Part shown: piece by piece, positions 9,680 to 17,769 of the stretch
How positions within the stretch are numbered: the stretch's first letter is position 1
Layout of the letters: each line of letters starts with the position of its first letter
Source: Pseudomonas vranovensis DSM 16006
GTDB taxonomy: Bacteria; Pseudomonadota; Gammaproteobacteria; Pseudomonadales; Pseudomonadaceae
NCBI RefSeq assembly: GCF_000425805.1
Contig: NZ_AUED01000003.1
Location: 186,001-250,000 of the forward strand
Direction: 5' to 3'
DNA length: 64,000 bases
The notes under the pieces: model-generated
Database searches by the model: none
What the model was told of the DNA's origin: nothing
Seen by the model: only the letters and a program-made list of their open reading frames with translations
Program-made: the position numbers and the translations under genes

Positions 9680-10612
9680 TCAACGGTAGCTTATTCCAGG
9701 TTTGGCCGTGCTGACACGGGTACCGGCAGTACCTTTGACGATATCTTCGATGTCAGCCAGCGAGCCAATCACCGCGACCTTGCCGGTGTTGCGGGCAAAC
9801 TCGCAGGCGGCCTGGACTTTCGGGCCCATGGAACCAGCGGCAAAGCCCAGGCGTTCCAATTCGTCAGGGTGAGCCTCGGCGACGGCCTTCTGGGTCGGTT
9901 TGCCCCAGTCGATATAAGCCGCATTGACGTCGGTGGCGATCACCAGCAGATCGGACTTGAGCTCCTGGGCCAGCAAGGACGAGCACAGGTCTTTGTCGAT
10001 CACCGCTTCCACGCCGCTGAGCTTCTTGCCGCTCTCGTCGTACATGGTCGGGATACCACCACCGCCGGCGCAGATCACCACGGTTTTCTTTTCCAGCAGC
10101 CAGGTGATCGGACGGATTTCAAAAATGCGTTTTGGACGTGGGCTGGCGACCACTCGGCGGTACTTGTCACCGTCGGGTTTGACGACCCAGCCCTTTTCCT
10201 TGGCCAGGCGCTCGGCGTCTTCCTTGCTGTAGACCGGGCCGATGAACTTGGTCGGGTCCTGAAAGGCCGGGTCCTTGCCATCGACTTCAACCTGGGTCAG
10301 GAGCGTTGCGAACGGCACTTCGAACTCGAGCAGGTTGCCCAGTTCCTGTTCGATGATGTAGCCGATCATGCCTTCGGTTTCAGCACCGAGCACGTCCAGT
10401 GGATAGGCTTCGTCCGGCTTGTAGGATTGCGCTTGCAGCGACAGCAGGCCGACTTGCGGGCCGTTGCCGTGGGCAATGACCAGTTCGTTGCCCGGATGGA
10501 TCTTGGCGATCTGCTCGGCGGCGATGCGGATATTGGCGCGCTGATTGTCCGCAGTCATGGGTTCGCCACGGCGCAGCAGGGCGTTACCGCCCAATGCAAC
10601 AACGATACGCAT
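9680..10612 (-). CDS. arcC: Carbamate kinase of the arginine deiminase pathway
   Basis: A 310-residue carbamate kinase. It uses carbamoyl phosphate and ADP to make ATP, ammonia and carbon dioxide, the energy-yielding last step of the deiminase pathway. Motifs include the N-terminal [27 protein letters not shown] in the substrate site, CAGGGGIP and [12 protein letters not shown], and the C-terminal [11 protein letters not shown]. Length and ends match the family. It lies 85 bases downstream of arcB, with a REP palindrome between the two. GGAATCC is the only purine-rich block near the start. Confidence 0.96.
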   Translation of the reverse strand: MRIVVALGGNALLRRGEPMTADNQRANIRIAAEQIAKIHPGNELVIAHGNGPQVGLLSLQAQSYKPDEAYPLDVLGAETEGMIGYIIEQELGNLLEFEVPFATLLTQVEVDGKDPAFQDPTKFIGPVYSKEDAERLAKEKGWVVKPDGDKYRRVVASPRPKRIFEIRPITWLLEKKTVVICAGGGGIPTMYDESGKKLSGVEAVIDKDLCSSLLAQELKSDLLVIATDVNAAYIDWGKPTQKAVAEAHPDELERLGFAAGSMGPKVQAACEFARNTGKVAVIGSLADIEDIVKGTAGTRVSTAKPGISYR

Positions 10613-10637
10613 GATGGATTCCTTCTAGCAAAGGGGG

Positions 10638-10695
10638 GTGTAGGAGCGGGCGTGCCCCGCGATAAAGCTTTCGTGGGGCACGCCCGCTCCCACAG
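10638..10695. repeat. REP doublet 4, inside the arc operon
   Basis: The inverted pair TAGGAGCGGGCGTGCCCCGC and GTGGGGCACGCCCGCTCCCA lies between arcB and arcC. The same G-to-C change is present in both arms, so base pairing is kept. Confidence 0.88.
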
Positions 10696-10697
10696 GA

Positions 10698-11708
10698 TTA
10701 CAAGTCAGCGAGGGTCGAAACCAGAATCGCCTTGATGGTGTGCATGCGGTTCTCCGCTTGCTCGAAGGCGATGCAGGCTGGGGACTCGAACACGTCGTCG
10801 GTGACTTCGATACCGTTGGCCAGGTTCGGGTACTGCTCGGCGATCTGCTTGCCGACCTTGGTGTCGGAGTTGTGGAACGCAGGCAGGCAGTGCATGAACT
10901 TGGTCCGTGGGTTGCCGGTGGCTTTCATCAGCTCGGCGTTGACCTGGTAGGGCAGCAGTTGCTGGATACGCTCGGCCCAGGCTTCAACCGGCTCGCCCAT
11001 CGATACCCAGACGTCGGTGTGGATGAAGTCGACCCCCTTGACCGCGGCTTTCGGGTCTTCGGTCAGGGTGATGCGTGCGCCACTTTCTTCCGCGTATTTC
11101 TTGCAACGTGCGACCAGGTCGTCATGGGGCCACAGGGCTTTGGGGGCGCAGATACGCACGTCCATGCCCAGCTTGGAACCGACCAGCAGCAGCGAGTTGC
11201 CCATGTTGTTGCGGGCGTCGCCCAAGTAGACGTAGCTGATCTCGTGGATTGGCTTGTCGGCGTGCTCACGCATGGTCAGCACGTCGGCGATCATCTGGGT
11301 CGGGTGGTATTCGTCGGTCAGTCCGTTGAATACGGGAACGCCTGCGAACTTGGCCAGCTCTTCGACGATTTCCTGCTTGAAGCCACGGTATTCGATGGCG
11401 TCGTACATGCGGCCCAGGACACGGGCGGTGTCCTTCATGCTTTCTTTGTGGCCGATCTGCGAGGAGTTGGGGTCGATGTAGGTGACGTTGGCGCCCTGGT
11501 CGTAGGCGGCCACTTCAAAGGCGCAACGGGTGCGGGTCGAGGTTTTCTCGAAAATCAGCGCAATGTTGTTGCCTTTGAGGTGCTGCTGCTCGGTGCCGGT
11601 GTACTTGGCACGTTTCAGGTCGCGGGACAGGTCCAGCAGGTAGCGCAACTCGCGAGGGGTGTGGTGTTCCAGGCTCAGCAGGTTACGGTTGTGGATGTTG
11701 AACGCCAT
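10698..11708 (-). CDS. arcB: Catabolic ornithine carbamoyltransferase
   Basis: A 336-residue transferase that phosphorolyses citrulline to ornithine and carbamoyl phosphate. The carbamoyl-phosphate loop reads [12 protein letters not shown], and the ornithine site includes HCLPAFHN and the VSMGEP region. Length and the position between arcA and arcC point to the catabolic enzyme and not the anabolic ArgF. The start [20 protein letters not shown] matches the family and has GGAGAA upstream. It is co-oriented with the other arc genes, 69 bases after arcA. Confidence 0.96.
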   Translation of the reverse strand: MAFNIHNRNLLSLEHHTPRELRYLLDLSRDLKRAKYTGTEQQHLKGNNIALIFEKTSTRTRCAFEVAAYDQGANVTYIDPNSSQIGHKESMKDTARVLGRMYDAIEYRGFKQEIVEELAKFAGVPVFNGLTDEYHPTQMIADVLTMREHADKPIHEISYVYLGDARNNMGNSLLLVGSKLGMDVRICAPKALWPHDDLVARCKKYAEESGARITLTEDPKAAVKGVDFIHTDVWVSMGEPVEAWAERIQQLLPYQVNAELMKATGNPRTKFMHCLPAFHNSDTKVGKQIAEQYPNLANGIEVTDDVFESPACIAFEQAENRMHTIKAILVSTLADL

Positions 11709-11777
11709 GATGATTCTCCTTGGATGCGGTGATCGGCCCGGCCGGCACCGGGTAGGTGCGGCCGGGTTGATGGTCGT

Positions 11778-13034
11778 TTAGTAGTCGATAGGGTCACGAA
11801 CGATTGGGCAGGTCATGCAGTGACCGCCGCCCCGGCCCCGGCCCAGTTCGCCGGCGCTGATGGTGATGACCTCGATACCGGCCTTGCGCAGCAGGGTGTT
11901 GGTGTAGGTGTTGCGGTCGTAACCGATGACCACGCCAGGCTCCACGGCCACCACGTTGTTGCCGTCATCCCACTGCTCGCGTTCGGCGGCAAAGCTGTTG
12001 CCACCGGTTTCGACGACGCGCAGTTTCTTCAGGTTGAGGGACTCGGCCACCACTTCGATGAAGGTTTTGTTTTCGCGACGCACGTCCATGCCATACGGCT
12101 TGCTGCTGTCTGGACGGATGACGAACGGTACGATTTCCTTGACCACTTCAGGGAAGACAGTGACCAGGTCGCGATCGCAGAAGCTGAATACGGTGTCCAG
12201 GTGCATCGCTGCACGGGACTTCGGCAGGCCGGCGACGACGACTTTCTCGACAGCGCCTTTGGCGAACAGCGATTGCGCCAGTTGGCCGATGGCCTGGCGC
12301 GAGGTGCGCTCACCCATACCGATCAGTACCACGCCGTTGCCGATCGGCATGACGTCGCCGCCTTCGAGAGTGGCCTTGCCGTGGTCCTGGTCAGGGTCGC
12401 CGTACCAGACTTCAAAGTCGGCACCGGTGAACTCGGGGTGGAACTTGTAGATGGCGGTGGTCAGCAGGGTTTCCTGACGTCGCGCCGGCCAGTACATCGG
12501 GTTGAGCGTTACGCCGCCGTAGATCCAGCACGTGGTGTCGCGAGTGAACTGGGTGTTGGGCAGCGGGTCCAGCAGGAAGCTGGAATGGCCCAGGTAGTCG
12601 CGGTACATCTTGATGACACCGGAGCCTTCGCTCTCCGGCAGGTCTTCACCGGCCACGCCGCCGATCAGGAACTCGGCCAGATGACGTGGTTCCAGGCCTT
12701 CGAGCCAGCTGCGCACTTCGTTGGTCAGGCCGACACCGACGGTGTCCGAAGTGATCTTGCGGTCCAGGATCCATTTCAGTGCTTCAGGTTGCGCGACGAT
12801 GTCGGTCAGCAGGTTGTGCATCTCCAGCACTTCGATGCCGCGCTCGCGCATTTTGGTGACGAAATCGAAGTGGTCGCGCTTGGCCTGGTTGACCCAGATG
12901 ACGTCGTCGAACAGCAGCTCGTCGCAGTTGCTCGGCGTCAGGCGCTGGTGCGCCAGGCCAGGGGAGCAGACCATTACTTTGCGCAGTTTGCCGGCTTCGG
13001 AATGTACGCCGTACTTAACTTTTTCCGTGGACAT
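11778..13034 (-). CDS. arcA: Arginine deiminase
   Basis: A 418-residue enzyme that hydrolyses L-arginine to citrulline and ammonia, the first step of the pathway. The catalytic cysteine is Cys406 in [13 protein letters not shown]. Further active-site signatures are FTRDTTCWI and [10 protein letters not shown], plus the [10 protein letters not shown] motif that carries the general-base histidine. It follows arcD by 32 bases. Expression is expected under oxygen limitation (ANR) and with arginine; the ANR-like box lies before arcD. Confidence 0.97.
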   Translation of the reverse strand: MSTEKVKYGVHSEAGKLRKVMVCSPGLAHQRLTPSNCDELLFDDVIWVNQAKRDHFDFVTKMRERGIEVLEMHNLLTDIVAQPEALKWILDRKITSDTVGVGLTNEVRSWLEGLEPRHLAEFLIGGVAGEDLPESEGSGVIKMYRDYLGHSSFLLDPLPNTQFTRDTTCWIYGGVTLNPMYWPARRQETLLTTAIYKFHPEFTGADFEVWYGDPDQDHGKATLEGGDVMPIGNGVVLIGMGERTSRQAIGQLAQSLFAKGAVEKVVVAGLPKSRAAMHLDTVFSFCDRDLVTVFPEVVKEIVPFVIRPDSSKPYGMDVRRENKTFIEVVAESLNLKKLRVVETGGNSFAAEREQWDDGNNVVAVEPGVVIGYDRNTYTNTLLRKAGIEVITISAGELGRGRGGGHCMTCPIVRDPIDY

Positions 13035-13066
13035 GGTTCATTTCCTCCAAGTTTCGAATACGGGGG

Positions 13067-14494
13067 TTACAGAGTCAGGAAGCCGTCGTAGAGACCATAG
13101 GCAGCCACCAGGGCGCCTACTACCACGGCGGCGAAAAGCAGTTTCTCCACGTTGGTAAAGATGGGTTGGCCGATCTCGCGCTTGGCCTTGGCGAACAGGA
13201 TCACGCCAGGGGCATAGAGCAGGGCCGAGAGCAGCAGGTATTTGACGCCACCGGCGTACAGCAGCCAGATCGCGTAGACCAGGGCGATGCCGCCGATGAT
13301 CAGGTCTTTCTTGCGTTCGGCCAGGGCTTGTTCATAGGTTTCGCTACGCCATGCCAGCAGGAAGGCATAGGCCGCCGACCAGAGGTAAGGCACCAGGATC
13401 ATCGAGGTGGCGAGGTAGATCAGCGACAGGTAGGTACTGGCCGAGAACAGGGTGATGACCAGGAAGATCTGCACCATGGCGTTGGTCAGCCACAGGGCGT
13501 TGGCCGGCACATGGTTGGCGTTCTCGCGGCGCAGGAACTCCGGCATGGTGTGGTCTTTGGCAGCGGCGAACATGATCTCGGCGCACAACAGTACCCAGGA
13601 GAGCAGGGCACCGAGCAGCGAGATGATCAGGCCGACGCTGATCAGCACTGCACCCCAGTGGCCGACCACGTGCTCAAGCACGGCTGCCATCGAAGGGTTC
13701 TGCAGTTTGGCCAGCTCAGGCTGAGTCATGATGCCCAGCGACAGCACGTTCACCAGTACCAGGAACAGCAGCACGGTGATAAAGCCGATCACGGTGGCCT
13801 TGCCCACGTCCGAGCGTTTTTCGGCCCGTGCCGAGAAGATGCTCGCGCCTTCGATGCCGATGAACACCCAGACGGTGACCAGCATCATGTTGCGCACCTG
13901 GTTCATCACGCTGCCCAGGTCCGGGTTCATGGTGCCCCAGATGTCAGCGGTGAAGATGTCCAGTTTGAAGGCGAACAGGGCGATCAGGATGAACAGTGCC
14001 AGTGGCACGACCTTGGCCACGGTGGTGACCAGGTTGATGAAGGCCGCCTCCTTGATGCCGCGCAGTACCAGGAAGTGTACGGCCCACAGCAATACCGAGG
14101 CGCCGATGATGGCCGCCGGGGTGTTGCCCTCGCCAAAGATCGGGAAGAAGTACCCCAGGGTACTGAACAACAGGACGAAGTAGCCCACGTTGCCCAGCCA
14201 GGCACTGATCCAGTAGCCCCAGGCCGAGGAGAAGCCCATGTAATCGCCAAAGCCGGCCTTGGCGTAGGCATACACCCCGCCATCAAGGTCCGGCTTTCGG
14301 TTGGCCAGGGTCTGGAACACAAATGCCAGGGTCAGCATGCCGATGGCGGTGATACCCCAGCCGATCAGAACAGCGCCGACATCGGCACTGGCAGCCATAT
14401 TTTGTGGCAGCGAAAAGATACCGCCGCCGATCATCGAGCCGACGACAAGTGCAACCAGGGCACCGAGTCGTAGTTTTCCGGGAGCGTCTGACAT
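13067..14494 (-). CDS. arcD: Arginine/ornithine antiporter ArcD
   Basis: A 475-residue inner-membrane permease of the basic amino acid/polyamine antiporter (APA) family, with about 12 hydrophobic segments. It exchanges external arginine for internal ornithine and feeds the deiminase pathway. The first helix carries the family glycine-rich motif VGSMIGGGIFSLPQNMA, and GIEGASIFSARAEKRSDVGKAT lies in the middle. It is the first gene of arcDABC. A GGAG block about 10 bases upstream supports the start. A close paralogue is transcribed in the opposite direction from 14937. Confidence 0.95.
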   Translation of the reverse strand: MSDAPGKLRLGALVALVVGSMIGGGIFSLPQNMAASADVGAVLIGWGITAIGMLTLAFVFQTLANRKPDLDGGVYAYAKAGFGDYMGFSSAWGYWISAWLGNVGYFVLLFSTLGYFFPIFGEGNTPAAIIGASVLLWAVHFLVLRGIKEAAFINLVTTVAKVVPLALFILIALFAFKLDIFTADIWGTMNPDLGSVMNQVRNMMLVTVWVFIGIEGASIFSARAEKRSDVGKATVIGFITVLLFLVLVNVLSLGIMTQPELAKLQNPSMAAVLEHVVGHWGAVLISVGLIISLLGALLSWVLLCAEIMFAAAKDHTMPEFLRRENANHVPANALWLTNAMVQIFLVITLFSASTYLSLIYLATSMILVPYLWSAAYAFLLAWRSETYEQALAERKKDLIIGGIALVYAIWLLYAGGVKYLLLSALLYAPGVILFAKAKREIGQPIFTNVEKLLFAAVVVGALVAAYGLYDGFLTL

Positions 14495-14528
14495 TGAATA
14501 ACTCCGTACCGGGAGAAGAGATGACGCT

Positions 14529-14534
14529 AGAGTA
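14529..14534 (-). promoter_or_regulatory. Candidate -10 element of the arc operon
   Basis: TACTCT on the minus strand puts a start near 14522, about 41.5 bases from the centre of the ANR-like box. This is the classical distance for ANR/FNR class II activation. The call is based on spacing. Confidence 0.4.
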
Positions 14535-14556
14535 AATCCAGCGGCGAAGTCATAAG

Positions 14557-14570
14557 CTGATTCAGGTCAG
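14557..14570. promoter_or_regulatory. ANR box upstream of arcD
   Basis: On the minus strand the site reads CTGAC-CTGA-ATCAG, close to the ANR/FNR consensus TTGAT-N4-ATCAA and one base from the TTGAC-N4-ATCAG form I recall for the arc operon of P. aeruginosa. ANR activates arginine fermentation when oxygen falls. Confidence 0.65.
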
Positions 14571-14936
14571 TTCATGGGGACATTCCATTGCAGTTCATCG
14601 ACTGAAAGAGCCTCCCGGAGTATGCCGACGGCAATACTGCAAGCCTTGCGCACTGGCACCTCCATGGTGATTTAGAGCATTCGCTCTGACAGGCTGCGAG
14701 ATTTGAAGCTAGTCCGTTTCACAGGTTTAGCAAATTTTTAGCGAGAATTTTTCTTATTACCTTGAAGCGGTGGAGATAGTGCACAAAACTCACCAAATAG
14801 TTCGTCTGGCATAGACGTCATAGTTATGAGCGCTATAGTCTTAAAGGCCAATAACATATAAACGCGAACGTACCTGCTTTATTTAACTCAGGGTGCCGCC
14901 CTGAGGTTACAAAGACGAGACAGAGAGGGGATCTGC
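14571..14936. other. Divergent arcD / arcD2 control region
   Basis: The rest of the 442-base intergenic region is A+T-rich between about 14700 and 14890 and has no plausible gene. It should hold the promoter of the second permease and any ArgR sites, but none could be picked out safely. A stem-loop sits just before the arcD2 start (listed separately). Confidence 0.5.
14887..14905. promoter_or_regulatory. Stem-loop in the arcD2 leader
   Basis: CTCAGGG-TGCCG-CCCTGAG forms a seven-base-pair hairpin ending 31 bases before the arcD2 start codon. There is no T-run, so it is more likely a leader structure or protein site than a terminator. Confidence 0.45.
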
Positions 14937-16364
14937 ATGTCCGAATCAGGACAAAAACTGCGCCTTGGCGCGTTGATCGCGCTGGTGGTCGGCTCGATGA
15001 TCGGCGGCGGGATTTTTTCCCTGCCGCAGAACATGGCTGCCCGCGCTGACGTTGGCGCTGTATTGATCGGTTGGGGGATCACGGCGGTCGGTATGCTGGC
15101 CCTGGCATTTGTGTTCCAGACCCTGGCCAACCGCAAGCCGGAGCTCGACTCGGGGGTCTACGCCTACGCCAAGGCCGGTTTTGGCGACTACATGGGATTT
15201 TCATCTGCCTGGGGCTACTGGATCAGCGCCTGGCTGGGCAACGTGGGTTACTTCGTGCTGCTGTTCAGCACCCTGGGCTTTTACTTTCCGGTGTTTGGCG
15301 AGGGCAACACGCCGATCGCCATTGCCTGTGCTTCATTGCTGCTGTGGGCAGTGCATTTTCTGGTGCTGCGTGGCATCAAGGAAGCAGCGTTCATCAACCA
15401 GGTGACCACCGTGGCCAAGATCGTGCCGCTGGTGATGTTCATCGTGATTGCCGCCGTGGCCTTTCGCGCCGATATCTTCACCCGTGACATCTGGGGCTTG
15501 AGCAACCCGAAATTCGGCAGCGTGCTCGATCAGGTGCGCAATATGATGCTGGTGACGGTATTCGTGTTCATCGGTATCGAAGGTGCCAGCGTGTACTCGG
15601 GGCGTGCGCAGAAGCGCTCGGACGTGGGCAAGGCCACGGTGATCGGCTTCATCGGCGTGCTGGCCTTGCTGGTGATGGTCAACGTCCTGTCGCTGGGCGT
15701 CATGACCCAGCCAGAGCTGGCGGCATTGCAGAACCCGTCGCTGGCGTCGGTGCTGGAGCACATCGTCGGGCCGTGGGGGGCATTGCTGATCAGCATCGGC
15801 CTGGCGATTTCGTTGCTCGGGGCATTGTTGTCGTGGGCATTGCTGTGTGCCGAGATCCTGTTTGCCACGGCTCGTGACCAGACCATGCCGCGTTTTCTGG
15901 CCCATGAAAACGCCAACCATGTGCCGTCCAATGCGCTGTGGCTGACCAACATCATGATTCAGCTGTTCCTGCTGATCACACTGTTTTCGGCGGGCACCTA
16001 CACCAGCCTTATTTACCTGGCTTCCTCGATGATCCTGGTGCCGTACCTGTGGTCGGCCGCGTATGCCGTGCTGCTGGCGGTGCGGGGAGAGTCGTATGGA
16101 GGGAGCCCTGGCGCACGGCGCAAGGACCTGGTGATTGCCGCCATCGCCCTGGTGTATGCGGTCTGGCTGCTTTACGCCGGGGGCTTGAAGTACTTGCTGT
16201 TGTCGGCACTGTTGTATGCGCCGGGCGTGATCCTGTTTGCCCGGGCCAAGCACGAGCAGGGACAGTCGCTGTTCACCCACTGGGAGAAAGTGATTTTTGC
16301 TGCAGTGCTGGCGGGGGCTGTGTTGGCGGCGTATTCGCTCTATAGCGGAATGCTCACCCTGTAG
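14937..16364 (+). CDS. Second arginine/ornithine antiporter-like permease (ArcD paralogue)
   Basis: A 475-residue APA-family permease with exactly the same length as ArcD (13067-14494) and collinear throughout, including VGSMIGGGIFSLPQNMA and GIEGASVYSGRAQKRSDVGKAT. It is clearly a duplicate. Differences cluster in loops, for example GESYGGSPGARRKD in place of SETYEQALAERKKD. GAGAGGGGA upstream supports the start. It diverges from the arc operon and has its own upstream region, so it may be induced under other conditions or carry a related basic amino acid. Substrate is inferred only from the paralogue. Confidence 0.88.
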   Translation: MSESGQKLRLGALIALVVGSMIGGGIFSLPQNMAARADVGAVLIGWGITAVGMLALAFVFQTLANRKPELDSGVYAYAKAGFGDYMGFSSAWGYWISAWLGNVGYFVLLFSTLGFYFPVFGEGNTPIAIACASLLLWAVHFLVLRGIKEAAFINQVTTVAKIVPLVMFIVIAAVAFRADIFTRDIWGLSNPKFGSVLDQVRNMMLVTVFVFIGIEGASVYSGRAQKRSDVGKATVIGFIGVLALLVMVNVLSLGVMTQPELAALQNPSLASVLEHIVGPWGALLISIGLAISLLGALLSWALLCAEILFATARDQTMPRFLAHENANHVPSNALWLTNIMIQLFLLITLFSAGTYTSLIYLASSMILVPYLWSAAYAVLLAVRGESYGGSPGARRKDLVIAAIALVYAVWLLYAGGLKYLLLSALLYAPGVILFARAKHEQGQSLFTHWEKVIFAAVLAGAVLAAYSLYSGMLTL

Positions 16365-16382
16365 AAATGGATTCGCCGAGTT

Positions 16383-16410
16383 ACGACCGCTTTGCGGTCG
16401 ATCGCCGGCA
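16383..16410. repeat. Partial copy of the second palindromic repeat family
   Basis: The short palindromic head ACGACCGCTTTGCGGTCGAT also begins the complete elements at 17617 and 51177. The rest of the element is absent. Confidence 0.65.
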
Positions 16411-16448
16411 AATCCGCCTCCCACAAAGTCTGGGCAACACCGTCACTT

Positions 16449-16844
16449 TTAGCACTGTTCAGGGGCTGCTTCGGGTCGCGACCAGATCCACAGGTTGCCC
16501 AGGGCCATGCCGCCAATGGCCAGGAATACCGGCCAACCGTGGTCCAGGAACACCAGCATCACTGTTGCACACAGCACCATGCTGGCGGTGGCGCTGAGCT
16601 TGGCGCGTCGCTGGATGACCTTGCCGTTGCGCCAGTTATGCAGGATCGGGCCGAACAACCGGTGGTTCTCCAGCCAGGCGCTCAGGCGCGGAGAACTGCG
16701 GGTGGCAGCCCAGGCGGCAAGCAGGATGAACTCGGTGGTGGGCAGTCCGGGCACGACGATGGCGACCAGGCCGATGGCCAGGCTGACGTAGGCCAGAAGG
16801 CCAAACAGCAGGCGCGAGAGTTTGGAGGCGGCAGGGCGGGTCAT
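16449..16844 (-). CDS. YbaN-family (DUF454) inner-membrane protein
   Basis: A 131-residue membrane protein with the YbaN/DUF454 pattern. The first hydrophobic segment reads LAIGLVAIVVPGLPTTEFIL, with the conserved VPGLPTTEF, followed by RSSPRLSAWLENHRLFGPIL and two further hydrophobic segments near residues 85-120. The biochemical role of the family is unknown. It lies 59 bases downstream of the heme oxygenase gene in the same orientation. This association with heme and iron genes may be functional, but nothing in the sequence proves it. Confidence 0.82.
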   Translation of the reverse strand: MTRPAASKLSRLLFGLLAYVSLAIGLVAIVVPGLPTTEFILLAAWAATRSSPRLSAWLENHRLFGPILHNWRNGKVIQRRAKLSATASMVLCATVMLVFLDHGWPVFLAIGGMALGNLWIWSRPEAAPEQC

Positions 16845-16903
16845 GGGCTTTTCAGGTGCACGGGCAAGGCCCGGTTACCACGAGGGTAACCGGGTACGGT
16901 GCA

Positions 16904-17518
16904 TCAGGCCAGTTCGGCTTTAGGCGCAGTCGCGTAGGCATGTTTGAGCAACTCGGTGAAGCGCTCGAAGGCAGCCACGGCGCCTTGTTCGGCCTTGGCT
17001 TCTTCTTCCGGGCTCAGTTCCAGGCCGTCGAGGATGCGGGTGAATTGTTTCCAGCCTTCGGCACGGCCACCGGCCGGTTCGCCCAGGTGACGAGCGCCGA
17101 AAGTATCCGACAGGCCCAGTCCAACTGCACGCTTGATCAGGAAGGCGGCGCCGAGCTTGGAGCCTTCGGAGACGAAGATCCAGCCCATGGCTTCACCCAG
17201 GCTCGGGCTTTGCACCGCACCCGGGAAGGCGTCAGGAATGACGGTGTCCAGGTCGGCCAGGTCGAGGGCAGCCTGTTCGGCACGGCAGCGTTCGGCCAGG
17301 TCGGGGACGATGGCGGTCAACTCAGGGTTGGTGTACAGCGCCTTGAGTTCGTTCTGGAACAGGTACTGGGCCACCACGAAACGGGCGAAGCTTTCGCGGG
17401 TCTCGAATGGGGCATGGGATTTGACCAGTGCATCCAGCTCGGTATGCGGGGCATGGGTCAGCTGGTTGAGGCGTTGCGAACGCAGGCTGGCGCGTTCGGT
17501 GGTGGTTGCGGCGGTCAT
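16904..17518 (-). CDS. pigA: Biliverdin-producing heme oxygenase, PigA/HemO type
   Basis: A 204-residue bacterial heme oxygenase that opens the heme ring to biliverdin and carbon monoxide and frees iron. The N-terminal helix reads LRSQRLNQLTHAPHTELDAL, where His25 is the likely heme-iron ligand. The Asn in RLNQL corresponds, from my memory of PigA, to a residue involved in the unusual delta regioselectivity of the P. aeruginosa enzyme. The distal helix motif GWIFVSEGSKLGAAFLI and GARHLGEPAGGRAEGWK are also PigA-like. It lies just downstream of the heme receptor and signalling genes in the same orientation, so it should degrade the heme they bring in. Confidence 0.9.
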   Translation of the reverse strand: MTAATTTERASLRSQRLNQLTHAPHTELDALVKSHAPFETRESFARFVVAQYLFQNELKALYTNPELTAIVPDLAERCRAEQAALDLADLDTVIPDAFPGAVQSPSLGEAMGWIFVSEGSKLGAAFLIKRAVGLGLSDTFGARHLGEPAGGRAEGWKQFTRILDGLELSPEEEAKAEQGAVAAFERFTELLKHAYATAPKAELA

Positions 17519-17616
17519 GGTGATTCCTTGCGAAGTGGGCGTGCCTAGTGACTAGACGAAACAGAAGACGCGCGACAGTAAAAAAACCTCACCCCTAGGG
17601 AGGCCTGTCTTGAACC

Positions 17617-17720
17617 ACGACCGCTGCGCGGTCGATCGCAGGCTGTCGCCAGCGGCTACATCGGTAAATCTGTAGCCGCTGGCGAGAAACGAGGCTGCGA
17701 TCGGCCGCGCAGCGGCCGTA
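17617..17720. repeat. Complex palindromic repeat, family 2, copy A
   Basis: An inverted doublet of about 104 bases. The left arm contains CGACCGCTGCGCGGTCGATC and GCCAGCGGCTAC. The right arm contains GTAGCCGCTGGCGA and GATCGGCCGCGCAGCGGCCG. A second complete copy lies at 51177-51290. It is unrelated to the REP core. It fills most of the gap between hxuA and the heme oxygenase gene. Confidence 0.75.
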
Positions 17721-17769
17721 TTCCAGGCACCATCAGGATTGCTGGATGCACTGGCCTGCGAAACCTCTA

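Noticed and set aside
13166..14473. 435-codon open frame antisense to arcD
   Set aside because: Composition is dominated by Gln, Asp and His as expected from the reverse of membrane-protein codons. ArcD is clear on the other strand.
14571..14936. ArgR boxes in the arcD intergenic region
   Set aside because: Expected from biology, but no pair of TGTCGC-type half-sites was good enough to mark.
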